NCBI GenBank assembly: GCA_024401535.1
Contig: JAKSKX010000002.1
Span: forward strand, 124,001 to 188,000
Length of the DNA stretch: 64,000 bases
Origin: Paludibacteraceae bacterium
GTDB taxonomy: Bacteria > Bacteroidota > Bacteroidia > Bacteroidales > Paludibacteraceae
Reading direction: 5' to 3'
This document shows, piece by piece, positions 44,871-54,133 of this stretch (its first letter is position 1; every line of letters starts with the position of its first letter). The notes under the pieces were generated by a model that saw nothing but the letters and a program-made list of their open reading frames with translations, was not told where the DNA came from and did no database searches. The position numbers were made by a program, and so were the translations under genes.

Positions 44871-47129
44871 ATGTCAATTTGGGATAGAATACAAGAGCTA
44901 ATATCAAATAAGGATGAGAAAAATCTCGACCCTTCTAAGTATGCTATCATAGACACTGAGGTTAGCAACAATGACCATAAAGTCCATGACATAGGTACCA
45001 TAAGGTTTGACGGCCAAATCTATCACGGAAATGACAAGAACGCACTTTTCTCTTTCATCAGCGAAGTAGATTTCATTTGCGGACACAATATCATCAACCA
45101 CGACGCAAAGTACATCTTCGGAGACGAAAACAGCAAATGGGAGCTTATAGATACGTTATATGTATCTCCGCTACTATTTCCTGAAAGGCCATACCATAAG
45201 TTACTTAAGGATGACAAAATACTGACTGACGAGCTTAACAACCCTGTCAATGATTGCTACAAAGCCCAAGACTTGCTGCTGGACGAAGTTGAACAATGGC
45301 TTTCCCTACCAACGGACAAGAAAAAAATCTACATAGCCTTACTGCTGGACAAGAAGGAATTCAAAGGTTTCATAACATTCGCCGAGAAAGACAAGGAACT
45401 GCTAAGGGAATACACAAACACGGAAACGGCAGACCTGATAAAGTCATGCTATAGATCCAAGATATGCCAAAACACAGACATAGAAGCTATTATTTCATCA
45501 CAGCCTATAGAATTGGCATATGCTCTGGCTTTGGCTGACACTACGGACTACAGGTCTATTACACCTGGCTGGGTAATCCATAACTTCCCTAACGTAGAGA
45601 ATATAATAATCAGGCTAAGGCATACTCTATGCGACGAGGGATGCGAGTACTGCAACTCCAAACTAAACATATACACCAACCTAAAAACATTCTTTGGCTA
45701 TGACAAGTTTAGAGAGTACGAAGGTGAACCTTTACAGGAACTCGCAGTAAAGGCAGCAGTAAACAGAGAATCTCTGCTTGCCATATTCCCTACAGGAGGA
45801 GGAAAATCCCTGACATTCCAGCTGCCTGCTATTATAGAGGGAAGAACTGTTCACGGCCTTACAGTGGTAATATCTCCGTTGCAGTCACTGATGAAGGACC
45901 AAGTTGACAATCTGGCAAACAAAGGCATATCTGACGCAGTTACTATAAACGGACTGCTTGACCCGATTAGCCGATCAAACGCAATACAAAGGGTTTTGGA
46001 CGGTGACGCCTCTATCCTTTACATTGCACCGGAAATGCTCCGTTCAAAAACTATAGAAAGAATTCTGCTTGTACGCCATGTTGTACGATTTGTAATAGAC
46101 GAAGCACACTGTTTCTCGGCCTGGGGCCAGGACTTTAGGGTTGACTACCTATACATAGGCAAGTTTATCAGCGAATACCAGAAGAAAAAGCAATACGGCA
46201 CAACAATACCTGTATCCTGCTTCACTGCAACTGCCAAGCCAAAGGTTATACAGGACATCTGCGACTATTTCAACAAAACTCTGGGCATAGATTTGAAACT
46301 GTACGCATCAAAGGCATCGAGAACTAACTTAAAATACTCAGTAATACATTCGGAAACTGACGACGACAAATATACAAGGCTACGAAGCCTAATCACAGAA
46401 AGCTCCTGTCCTACAATAGTTTACGTTTCAAGAACACAAAGAGCAGTTGACCTTGCCAAAAAGCTGGAGAGAGACGGATTCGACGCACTGCCGTATCACG
46501 GCAAAATGGACAATGATGAAAAAATCAAGAACCAAGAGGCGTTCATGAACGACCAGGCACGCATCATTGTCGCAACTTCCGCCTTTGGCATGGGTGTGGA
46601 CAAAAGCGATGTAGGACTAGTCGTACACTATGACATTTCCGACTCGCTGGAAAACTATGTGCAGGAAGCAGGAAGAGCAGGCAGAAACCCAATGCTCAAA
46701 GCCAAATGCTATGTTCTGTTCAACGAAGATGACCTGAACAAGCATTTTATACTGCTCAACCAGACCAAGCTCAGCATCAGCGAAATACAACAAGTCTGGA
46801 AAGCTATCAAGGAGCTGACAAAACATAAGGAAAAGACAAGCAGCTCAGCATTGGAAATTGCAAGAAAGGCTGGCTGGGACGATTCCGTCAGCGACATAGA
46901 AACACGTGTAAGGACTGCTATATCGGCACTTGAGCAGGGCGGATACCTGGAACGAGGCAACAATATACCGCACGTTTACGCTACGGGAATAACTGTCAAG
47001 AACCTGGGAGGAAGCACGCAAGCGAATTACCGATTCCATTCTGTTCGACAACGAAGACATAGAAAAGGCTGTTCGCATAATCAAATCTCTGATATCAAAA
47101 AAGAACATAAGCAAGGCACAGGACTCTGA
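44871..47129 (+). CDS. Exonuclease-RecQ helicase, 5' part of a frameshifted exo-RecQ-UvrD gene
   Basis: From ATG 44871. Residues 1-150 resemble a DEDD-type 3'-5' exonuclease: IIDTEV with the paired acidic residues, CGHNIINHDAKYI, DTLYVSPLL, NDCYKAQDLL. A RecQ helicase follows: PTGGGKSLTFQLP (motif I), IDEAHCFSAWGQDFR (II), SCFTATAKPK (III), FGMGVDKSDVGLVVHY (V), QEAGRAGRNP (VI). After about 47006 the reading turns into Arg/His-rich nonsense ending at 47129, while the sensible sequence (EEARKRITDSIL...) continues one base over. An extra G in CTGGGAGG explains it. RecQ unwinds 3'-5' and is often paired with a nuclease in repair or defence. Confidence 0.85.
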   Translation: MSIWDRIQELISNKDEKNLDPSKYAIIDTEVSNNDHKVHDIGTIRFDGQIYHGNDKNALFSFISEVDFICGHNIINHDAKYIFGDENSKWELIDTLYVSPLLFPERPYHKLLKDDKILTDELNNPVNDCYKAQDLLLDEVEQWLSLPTDKKKIYIALLLDKKEFKGFITFAEKDKELLREYTNTETADLIKSCYRSKICQNTDIEAIISSQPIELAYALALADTTDYRSITPGWVIHNFPNVENIIIRLRHTLCDEGCEYCNSKLNIYTNLKTFFGYDKFREYEGEPLQELAVKAAVNRESLLAIFPTGGGKSLTFQLPAIIEGRTVHGLTVVISPLQSLMKDQVDNLANKGISDAVTINGLLDPISRSNAIQRVLDGDASILYIAPEMLRSKTIERILLVRHVVRFVIDEAHCFSAWGQDFRVDYLYIGKFISEYQKKKQYGTTIPVSCFTATAKPKVIQDICDYFNKTLGIDLKLYASKASRTNLKYSVIHSETDDDKYTRLRSLITESSCPTIVYVSRTQRAVDLAKKLERDGFDALPYHGKMDNDEKIKNQEAFMNDQARIIVATSAFGMGVDKSDVGLVVHYDISDSLENYVQEAGRAGRNPMLKAKCYVLFNEDDLNKHFILLNQTKLSISEIQQVWKAIKELTKHKEKTSSSALEIARKAGWDDSVSDIETRVRTAISALEQGGYLERGNNIPHVYATGITVKNLGGSTQANYRFHSVRQRRHRKGCSHNQISDIKKEHKQGTGL

Positions 47130-49734
47130 TGCAGAAACACGTATAGACTACTTGGCCGACACTCTCGGCATATCAAAAAACGATGTCATATCCATTATCG
47201 GGCGAATGCGCCAAGAGGGAATACTTGCAGACAGCATGGACATTTCCGCATTCCTGATAGACAGTGACTCAGCCAAGAGATCGCAAATGCTTGTTGACAA
47301 ATTCTCTGCTCTGGAGAGATACATACTAGGCCGAATATCAAACAGCAGCCTAAAAACTACATACAAACAGCTTAACGATGAGGCTGTAAACAGCGGAATT
47401 AAAAATTCTTGCGAGAAAGACATAAAGACGCTACTCTTTTTTCTGAACATCAAGGGCTACACCTTCAAGAAGAACGATGGAATGAACAATATGGAGATAG
47501 TTCGCAAGAAAGACTATAACACAACGATCTCCCAATTCCAAAAGAGAATTGAAATAGCAAAACTGATTGTTGACTATCTTTATGAAATAGCAAAAGACAG
47601 AGCCAAAGAAGAGGGCAAGACTCAAGCCGTGCAATTCTCTGTCCTGGAAGTCCTTGACAAGATAAGGAAGTCTGGCGGTTTCATTTTGTCCGGCATACAG
47701 ATTGAGGACGTAGAGGAAGCACTTCTGTACCTTTCAAAGATTGAGGCTCTAAAACTGGAAGGAGGATTTCTAGTCCTCTACAATGCCATGCAAATACGCA
47801 GAATAAAGGCCAATAAATTCCAGTACAAACAGGATGATTACAGAATCCTCAACGAGTTCTATAAGCAGAAAACACAACAGATTCATATAGTCGGCGAGTA
47901 TGCAAACCTGATGGTCAAAGACTATGACGCAGCAATGCTCTATGTCAAGGACTATTTTCAAATGGACTACAAGAAGTTCATCTCTAAATACTTCAAGGGA
48001 GAGAGACAAGCTCAAATAGAGAAGAATATCACTCCCCGCAAATACGAACAGCTGTTCGGCACTCTGTCTGAACGGCAAATGGAGATTATACAGGACAAAG
48101 AGTCCCGTTGCATAGTCGTTGCAGCAGGTCCAGGAAGTGGAAAGACACGAGTGCTTGTCCATAAACTTGCATCTCTGCTTCTTCTTGAGGATGTCAAACA
48201 CGAGCAACTTCTGATGCTTACATTCTCGCGTGCAGCAGCTACAGAGTTCAAGCAAAGACTAATGAGTCTGATTGGCAATGCAGCCCACTTTATAGAAATC
48301 AAAACTTTCCATTCATATTGCTTCGACCTGCTTGGAAGGATAGGCAACCTGGAAGATGCAGGGAATGTAGTCATACAAGCCGCAGAAATGATTGAAAAGG
48401 GAGATGTTGAGCCGAACAGAATCGGTAAAACAGTCCTTGTTATAGACGAGGCTCAGGACATGAGCAGGGACGAATACGCACTTGTAAATGCCCTGATGAC
48501 TGCCAACGAGAACATGCGCGTCATAGCTGTAGGCGATGACGACCAGAACATCTATGAATTCAGGGGCTCTGACTCCAGACACATGCAAATGCTGACTAAT
48601 GTGGAAGGAAGCAGATTTGTCGAAATGACGGAAAACTATCGCAGCCACAGGCATATCGTAAATACGGCTAACACTTTCTCCGCATACATACAAAACAGGC
48701 TGAAAAAGAGTCCTATATTGTCCATGACAAACCAGGGCTATGTCAGTGTAACGAAACACAAGTCTTTGCTCTTGTACGAGCCTTTGGCCAACGAACTATG
48801 CCAGAACTTCCAAACAAACAAGGAAAGTAAAGAAACGACATGCGTGCTGACGCAGACCAACGAGGAAGCTGTGATTATGGTGGCTCTTCTACGCAAGAAG
48901 GGATTAAAGTGCAAGCTTATTCAGTCAATGGAAGGAATAAGATTTATCAACTTGGCAGAGATGCGTTACTTCCTGAAATGTATTGACGAGAAAATCACTA
49001 CCCCGCTAATTAACGATGAACTCTGGGAATACGCCAAGACAAACACCTACACAGCATACAGCAACAGCGAATCACTGATATATGTAACAAGATGCATAGA
49101 GGGGTTTGAATCTACAAACAAGAGCAAATACTATAGTGACTTCAAGGAGTATGTATTTGAATCCTCTATCGAGGACTTTGACATCTTCTCAGCAGACGAC
49201 ATCGTAGTATCTACCATACACAAATCCAAGGGAAGGGAGTTCGACAACGTTTATATGCTCGTCAGCGGAGGCCACTCAATAGACAACTCTATGCTAAAAA
49301 GGTATTATGTAGCGATAACTAGAGCGAAAAAGAACCTTTACATACACACAAACTCGAACATATTTGACAATATAAACCCAGACAGATACACAAAAGACGA
49401 ACAGGTGTACTATATGCCTGACGAAGTAGCACTACAACTATCTCACAGGGACGTCAATCTGGGGTTCTTCAAAAACATCAAAAAGGAGGTTCTAAGACTA
49501 AGAGGAGGCTATAAACTGGGATTCTCGTTCCCATACCTGCTATCAAACACCTGCACACCTATAGCCATGCTTTCCAAGAACATGCAGCAAACGATAACAG
49601 ACTGGAATAACAAGGGATATGTAGTAACCGAATGCAAAACAAGGTTTATAGTTGCGTGGAAGCCCAAAGACGCCGAAAAGGACGAACCAGAAACAGCAGT
49701 AATACTTGCGGATATTTCATTAAAAAAAATATAG
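47008..49734 (+). CDS. UvrD/Rep-like helicase, 3' part of the frameshifted exo-RecQ-UvrD gene
   Basis: The frame opens without any ATG of its own (first candidate is a TTG at 47152, inside what should be the RecQ C-terminal helices), so it is best read as the continuation of 44871. Winged-helix and linker sequence to about 47990, then a superfamily 1A helicase: AAGPGSGKTRVL (I), TFSRAAATEFKQR (Ia), VIDEAQDMSRDE (II), VGDDDQNIYEFRG (III), TIHKSKGREFDNV (V), YVAITRAKKNLYIH (VI). Restored by one base, the whole is 1,620 residues. RecQ-UvrD fusions occur in Bacteroidota. Probably repair or anti-phage. Confidence 0.83.
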   Translation, partial: EEARKRITDSILFDNEDIEKAVRIIKSLISKKNISKAQDSDAETRIDYLADTLGISKNDVISIIGRMRQEGILADSMDISAFLIDSDSAKRSQMLVDKFSALERYILGRISNSSLKTTYKQLNDEAVNSGIKNSCEKDIKTLLFFLNIKGYTFKKNDGMNNMEIVRKKDYNTTISQFQKRIEIAKLIVDYLYEIAKDRAKEEGKTQAVQFSVLEVLDKIRKSGGFILSGIQIEDVEEALLYLSKIEALKLEGGFLVLYNAMQIRRIKANKFQYKQDDYRILNEFYKQKTQQIHIVGEYANLMVKDYDAAMLYVKDYFQMDYKKFISKYFKGERQAQIEKNITPRKYEQLFGTLSERQMEIIQDKESRCIVVAAGPGSGKTRVLVHKLASLLLLEDVKHEQLLMLTFSRAAATEFKQRLMSLIGNAAHFIEIKTFHSYCFDLLGRIGNLEDAGNVVIQAAEMIEKGDVEPNRIGKTVLVIDEAQDMSRDEYALVNALMTANENMRVIAVGDDDQNIYEFRGSDSRHMQMLTNVEGSRFVEMTENYRSHRHIVNTANTFSAYIQNRLKKSPILSMTNQGYVSVTKHKSLLLYEPLANELCQNFQTNKESKETTCVLTQTNEEAVIMVALLRKKGLKCKLIQSMEGIRFINLAEMRYFLKCIDEKITTPLINDELWEYAKTNTYTAYSNSESLIYVTRCIEGFESTNKSKYYSDFKEYVFESSIEDFDIFSADDIVVSTIHKSKGREFDNVYMLVSGGHSIDNSMLKRYYVAITRAKKNLYIHTNSNIFDNINPDRYTKDEQVYYMPDEVALQLSHRDVNLGFFKNIKKEVLRLRGGYKLGFSFPYLLSNTCTPIAMLSKNMQQTITDWNNKGYVVTECKTRFIVAWKPKDAEKDEPETAVILADISLKKI

Positions 49735-49753
49735 CTTATATAAAAAAAATATA

Positions 49754-49761
49754 TATCTTTG
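49754..49761 (+). promoter_or_regulatory. -7 box of the 49816 lipoprotein gene
   Basis: TATCTTTG 55 nt before the ATG; the upstream DNA is A-rich without a proper TTTG. Confidence 0.5.
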
Positions 49762-49815
49762 CGGATATATAACGCTTTATAGAAACAGATATATTAACAA
49801 ATAATACTAATAGCC

Positions 49816-50253
49816 ATGAAAAAAATCAAGCTTTTTGGCGCACTTATTGCCGCCACAACTTTTTGTTTCTCATCCACATCCTGTGATGACGACGAGGTGA
49901 GATGCGGAGTCGCAGAGGTCACAGAAAACCCCATAGTAAAATTCGCAAGCACTCCCACTGAGGCATCCCTAAGTGTAGAGTACAAAGGTCAGCGCATAGA
50001 GAGTCACGTAGCAAAGTTCACCAACCACACTTGCAGCAGCTATGTAACTAAGTACACATACTTTGACGAGGCTAACAAGAAAACTTTTGAATACCTCTAT
50101 GAGAAGGAGATTGCGAGCGGCTCAATAACATACGACGGAGAGAGCTATATCTATGACCGTTCAGACAAGTTTAAGGGCTGGAAAAGCGAAGATGTGGACG
50201 AGTATTTGCAAGCAATAGAAGCAAGAGAAAAACAGGAAAATGATAGAATATAA
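49816..50253 (+). CDS. Small lipoprotein of unknown function
   Basis: 145 residues. Lipobox SSTSC (Cys23) followed by DDDE, then a small domain with two more Cys (RCGVAEV; HTCSSY) and a charged C-terminal helix. No family recognised. Own promoter. Confidence 0.75.
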   Translation: MKKIKLFGALIAATTFCFSSTSCDDDEVRCGVAEVTENPIVKFASTPTEASLSVEYKGQRIESHVAKFTNHTCSSYVTKYTYFDEANKKTFEYLYEKEIASGSITYDGESYIYDRSDKFKGWKSEDVDEYLQAIEAREKQENDRI

Positions 50254-50329
50254 CTTTGAAACGAAGTTTGACTGCGTCTGTGAACGCTGTAATTATGCAT
50301 TATTGCTAACGTACTAACAAAATAACAAA

Positions 50330-50512
50330 AAAAAAATCCGTGCAACATTTAGTTACACGGATTTAATTATTAATTATGCATTGATATTTACTTCACCTCC
50401 TCGAATATGAGTATAGGTAATAATCAAAACGTTAAGTCAGTTTGCTACTGTTTTACTACAAATCTAATACCATTAGGCATAAATCTGCCATAGACAACGA
50501 TAAGTAATTGCT
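50330..50512 (-). ncRNA. Candidate small RNA
   Basis: Minus-strand unit of about 180 nt: a promoter at 50517-50548, no ORF longer than about 11 codons, an exposed purine run GAGGAGGTGAAG (complement near 50391-50402), and a strong intrinsic terminator. No known RNA family recognised. Confidence 0.45.
50331..50364 (-). terminator. Intrinsic terminator of the candidate small RNA
   Basis: Perfect 9-bp stem: plus-strand arms 50334-50342 and 50356-50364 with a 13-nt loop. On the minus strand it is followed by an unbroken T-run of about ten (plus-strand A-run before 50334). It may also stop the converging lipoprotein transcript. Confidence 0.75.
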
Positions 50513-50516
50513 GGCG

Positions 50517-50548
50517 CAAAGATGGGATTTTTCTTTGACTTGACCAAA
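50517..50548 (-). promoter_or_regulatory. Promoter of the candidate small RNA
   Basis: TTTG (complement of 50545-50548), 20 bp, CATCTTTG (complement of 50517-50524), one mismatch from TAnnTTTG. Confidence 0.55.
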
Positions 50549-51021
50549 TTTTTGTTGCAAAAAATGAGGAATCAGATGAAAGATTTGTTACAAAGGTGGA
50601 GGTTCGGCCAACGAGGATTACAATCTTGAAGTATTTCGGATAGCTCAATGAGGTGTGGAAAAATCGTCGGAAGGAGTCTCGTTTTGTAAGGCTCATTTGA
50701 CAATCTGAATTTTCTTAAAAAAAATCACAAATTTTGTTTCTTTAGACCTAAGTATTGCATAAGATTGCATCGTCGGAAATGACCGTATTGCACCGTCATT
50801 GCTTTTTTTGAGATACATTGCGATGATTACGGCTTATCGAGAGAGACGATTTTTTATGAAGTACGAACATGATGGCTTGATTATGTGCAGATTGGACATT
50901 TTGGACAAGTGGACATTTTTGGACAACTGGACACATTTGGACAATTCAATAAATAGTAATCGTTTGAATATGAGTTTATTGCATTTGCGTTGCATTTTAC
51001 CTTGTCTTGCGATTTAAAGAA
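50549..51021. other. Intergenic stretch with a six-fold GGACA array
   Basis: No convincing gene. GGACA begins at 50894, 50903, 50911, 50921, 50929 and 50939, i.e. every 8-10 bp, about 85-130 bp upstream of the promoter at 51022. The small ORF through it has a low-complexity LDxWTFLDN product and looks accidental. Confidence 0.5.
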
Positions 51022-51053
51022 TTTGGAGGCTATCTATTTTTGCCATATCTTTG
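51022..51053 (+). promoter_or_regulatory. Promoter of the 51084 gene
   Basis: TTTG (51022-51025), 20 bp, TATCTTTG (51046-51053), 30 nt before the ATG. Confidence 0.8.
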
Positions 51054-51083
51054 CACCACGATTTCAAATGATCGCTAACCGAT

Positions 51084-51650
51084 ATGGCATATTTACTCGA
51101 ATCAATCTTCACTAGAATTTGCTGTCTGTTGGGCATCCGTCCAGCAGTGTCTGTCCGTGTTATTACACCTGTTGCCTATGCGCATAGTACGAACAACATT
51201 GAGGCCATCATACATGAGCACAAGACAAATAATATGATGATAGAGGCAGAGCGAGTAGAGATTATCTGTACCTGGGTGACACGTCGGCTCATTCGGTTCC
51301 AGAAGGAGGAACTTGAATCTATCATTATGACAATTCGGGAGTACTTCAAGAGCCGGCAACTGCCTTCTTTGTCGTTGTCGATCCCTACCAATCCCCATTA
51401 CACGAAGCAGTATCTCACAACGACAATCTACTCAGCCTGTCATGCCTATTCGAAGTCTATTTCACGGATGGACAGCATCAATTTGGCTATCGCTCTTTTC
51501 TCCAATATGCTGGAGATTCCGTATCCTGTAGAAACAACTAGCGATAACAAAAAGCAGGCATCTGTAAGCAACCTATATAAGAAGGTCGATACACCCATCG
51601 AGATTGTTGAATTGACTGTGTTCGATCAGAAGCATAAGGATCAGTTTTAG
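51084..51650 (+). CDS. Unknown protein at the left edge of the dnd island
   Basis: 188 residues, no signal peptide. Residues 1-35 are hydrophobic and Cys-containing (LLESIFTRICCLLGI), the middle is charged and helical (RVEIICTWVTRRLIRFQKEELESIIMTI), the end basic. Codon use (many CGT, TCG) differs from genes upstream of 50253. No family recognised. Preceded by a clear promoter and the GGACA array. Confidence 0.6.
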   Translation: MAYLLESIFTRICCLLGIRPAVSVRVITPVAYAHSTNNIEAIIHEHKTNNMMIEAERVEIICTWVTRRLIRFQKEELESIIMTIREYFKSRQLPSLSLSIPTNPHYTKQYLTTTIYSACHAYSKSISRMDSINLAIALFSNMLEIPYPVETTSDNKKQASVSNLYKKVDTPIEIVELTVFDQKHKDQF

Positions 51651-51755
51651 TCCTTCGCCGTTCCTCTTTATCATTCAAAAAAGCGTCCGAAAATGAAAAA
51701 ACGATAACAAAGAACATAAAAAACGACTATCAACAATAAGGTTTCAATCCCATAA

Positions 51756-51787
51756 TTTGCATCTTTAAAATAAATAATGTATATTTG
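51756..51787 (+). promoter_or_regulatory. Promoter of the 51888 gene
   Basis: TTTG (51756-51759), 20 bp, TATATTTG (51780-51787). The leader is about 95 nt. The interval 51651-51755 shows nothing else. Confidence 0.75.
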
Positions 51788-51887
51788 CCCGCGATATTAT
51801 ATAAACAGTCCTGGAACTTGTCGCTACATAGTGTGGCAGGCTCTAGCGGAGCTTATACGCTTAAACTGATTGTTAGCAAAGATAACT

Positions 51888-52523
51888 ATGAACGACAGCA
51901 AAATGCAAGCAATGACACCTCGATTCAAGAAAGGCGATGCTTTTGTAGAAATGGATCCACCCCCTCTAGTCTTTATGGAGATTAACGAAGTCGAAGATTC
52001 TACAGAGTGTATGGATTTCTGTATCGTCACTTGGTACATGATTAGCGAAAAAGGACTTAATGCTCAGCGTCGTTTCTCCATGGCAGCTCGTGATGGTAAG
52101 TTTGGTGGATTTGACCCAATTTCTCGCAAGACACTAAAAGAGGCTAAGAAGGTAATGCGCCAATTCGATACAGAAGTGAAGGCATTAGCCGATTCTAAAG
52201 CTATCAAGTCACGATATCTGGATTGCCAGAATTGTCTGAATAAACTGGTCGGTTTTGAACCTGATATAACACAAGCGATACAACAGGTAGAGATGGATAT
52301 TCCTACTAACCAATGGCTCGATTGTACAGAAGAAAACTATTGGGTAGAAGAGAATCTTGAACAGATGGACTCTTATGTTGTACTCGTTAGCATTGCTTCT
52401 GGCTCTTACGAAGAGGAAGACAGTTCTCCATTTGTCTGCTTTCTTGATCAATCTCCTTTTGGATGGGGAACACTTTCAAAAAAAGGTGCAAAGTTTATGC
52501 TGGCAGAAAAACCACAGCAATAG
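51888..52523 (+). CDS. Unknown soluble protein
   Basis: 211 residues from ATG 51888. It is cytoplasmic and acidic, with a CQNCLNKLVGFEPDI segment and a beta-rich C-terminus (SSPFVCFLDQSPFGWGTLS). No family recognised. It lies 33 bp before the AlbA-type regulator and is probably co-transcribed with it. Confidence 0.6.
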   Translation: MNDSKMQAMTPRFKKGDAFVEMDPPPLVFMEINEVEDSTECMDFCIVTWYMISEKGLNAQRRFSMAARDGKFGGFDPISRKTLKEAKKVMRQFDTEVKALADSKAIKSRYLDCQNCLNKLVGFEPDITQAIQQVEMDIPTNQWLDCTEENYWVEENLEQMDSYVVLVSIASGSYEEEDSSPFVCFLDQSPFGWGTLSKKGAKFMLAEKPQQ

Positions 52524-52556
52524 CAAATATTGTCGATCATTGACAAGAAAAGAAGC

Positions 52557-54041
52557 ATGTCTAATATGACCATAGAAGATATACAGACACGCAAGGAATC
52601 TCAGACATTCGATTGCAAAAGCTTACAAATTGAACCAAAAGCATTGGCCATCCCTATCGTCGCAATGGCAAATGCCGATGGTGGTGTGCTTGCCATTGGT
52701 GTCTCTGATAAGACCCGCAGAATTGAAGGCGTCAACGGAAACGAGGAACGTCTGAACGAAATCCTCAGAGTACCTTTCGACTTCTGCAATCCATCGGTGA
52801 GAGTGCGTTGCGAATATCTGCCATGCACCGATCATGAAGGTCATGACAACCGAATCCTGCTCATGCACATTCCGGCCAGCGGTCAGCTGCACACCAATCA
52901 GGCCGATGAATGCTTTATGCGTGTGGGCGATAAGAGCAAGAAGTTAAATTTCGAGGAACGCATGCAGCTGCTCTATGACAAAGGCGAACGCTACTATGAA
53001 GACAAGGATGTCTATGGAGCGACGATCAATGACGTTGACATGAATCTTGTCATCGACTATGTGAATGTCATCGACTACGGCAAGTCGGCCATGGAGTATC
53101 TCCTTGAGAACAACGATTTCGTAACCGAGGCAGACGGTAAGCAGAAGATCAGCACCGCCTGCATTCTCCTCTTCGGCAAGAACCCGCAACGCTTTTTCCC
53201 TCGTGCCCGCACCCGCTTCATTCGCTATGAGGGAACAGAGGAAAAGGTCGGTACCGAGATGAATGTTGTGAAGGATGTGACGTTCGAGGGAGCCATTTTG
53301 CAACAGGTGCAACGCACCATTGACTATCTTGAGACACAAGTACGCGAACACACTTATCTTGGACAAGATGGACTCTTTGTAACCAATCGAAACTACCCAA
53401 AGTTCGCCATTCAAGAGATGGTAGTCAATAGCTGCTGTCATAGAGCATATAACATCAAGGGTACGGAGATACAGATCAAGATGTTCGATGACCGACTTGT
53501 CTTCGAGACCCCAGGAGACCTCCCTGGACTTGTTCGTCCCGACAACATCCGTCATACCCACTTCTCTCGCAACCCCAAGATTGCTCAGTACCTCAAAGCC
53601 TACAAGTACGTCAAGGAGTTTGGCGAGGGCATTGATCGTATCTGCAACGAACTTGAAACAAGAGGTTCCGCCATTCCTACATTCCACATAAACGCATTTA
53701 TACTGAAAGCGACTTTGAAGGCAGAATGGACAACAGAGAAAGAACTAAGCCCTCTAAGCACTAGCCAGAACGGTGATACGGTAAATGTCCCAGAAAATGA
53801 TACGATAAACTTGTCGCAACTCACTGAAAGACAAGTAAAGATTTATCATATCATAAAAGGTGATACGATAAATGTCCCGATAAATGTCCCGATAAATGCA
53901 TCTGGTCTTGCAACAATATTTAATGTTTCCGAGAAGACTATCAAACGCGATCTCTACATCCTTCGAGATTTGAATCTCATCAAGTATGTAGGAAGCAACA
54001 AGACTGGACATTGGGAGGCCGTGAATCTCATAAAGAAATAG
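52557..54041 (+). CDS. AlbA_2/Schlafen-type ATP-binding putative regulator
   Basis: 494 residues from ATG 52557. N-terminal AlbA_2 (Schlafen-like) domain: FDCKSLQI near 22, AIPIVAMANADGGVLAIGVSD. Middle region with an ATPase-like (HATPase_c_4) segment around NYPKFAIQEMVVNSCCHRAY and FETPGDLPGLV. C-terminal winged helix (TERQVKIYHII; FNVSEKTIKRDLYIL). Proteins of this build are putative transcription regulators or helicase-like DNA binders, common in defence islands. A 12-bp microrepeat (GATAAATGTCCC) within 53869-53898 gives the repeated INVP linker. Likely controls the island, by inference only. Confidence 0.8.
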   Translation: MSNMTIEDIQTRKESQTFDCKSLQIEPKALAIPIVAMANADGGVLAIGVSDKTRRIEGVNGNEERLNEILRVPFDFCNPSVRVRCEYLPCTDHEGHDNRILLMHIPASGQLHTNQADECFMRVGDKSKKLNFEERMQLLYDKGERYYEDKDVYGATINDVDMNLVIDYVNVIDYGKSAMEYLLENNDFVTEADGKQKISTACILLFGKNPQRFFPRARTRFIRYEGTEEKVGTEMNVVKDVTFEGAILQQVQRTIDYLETQVREHTYLGQDGLFVTNRNYPKFAIQEMVVNSCCHRAYNIKGTEIQIKMFDDRLVFETPGDLPGLVRPDNIRHTHFSRNPKIAQYLKAYKYVKEFGEGIDRICNELETRGSAIPTFHINAFILKATLKAEWTTEKELSPLSTSQNGDTVNVPENDTINLSQLTERQVKIYHIIKGDTINVPINVPINASGLATIFNVSEKTIKRDLYILRDLNLIKYVGSNKTGHWEAVNLIKK

Positions 54042-54133
54042 CCAAAAAGGATTATTCCACATTTCATGCTAGTTGCAGAAAATGTGGGTAAATTAACATA
54101 AAGATATGAACAACAATAAATAACCCTCAACGA

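Noticed and set aside
47152-49734. UvrD as an independent gene starting at TTG 47152
   Set aside because: The frame is meaningful upstream of that TTG (back to 47008) and joins the RecQ frame after removal of one base.
50445-50696. 83-codon minus ORF
   Set aside because: It runs through the predicted small RNA promoter, has no promoter of its own upstream and no family features.
50799-51017. 72-codon plus ORF with LDxWTFLDN repeats
   Set aside because: The repeats are explained by the GGACA array at DNA level; no promoter and low-complexity product.
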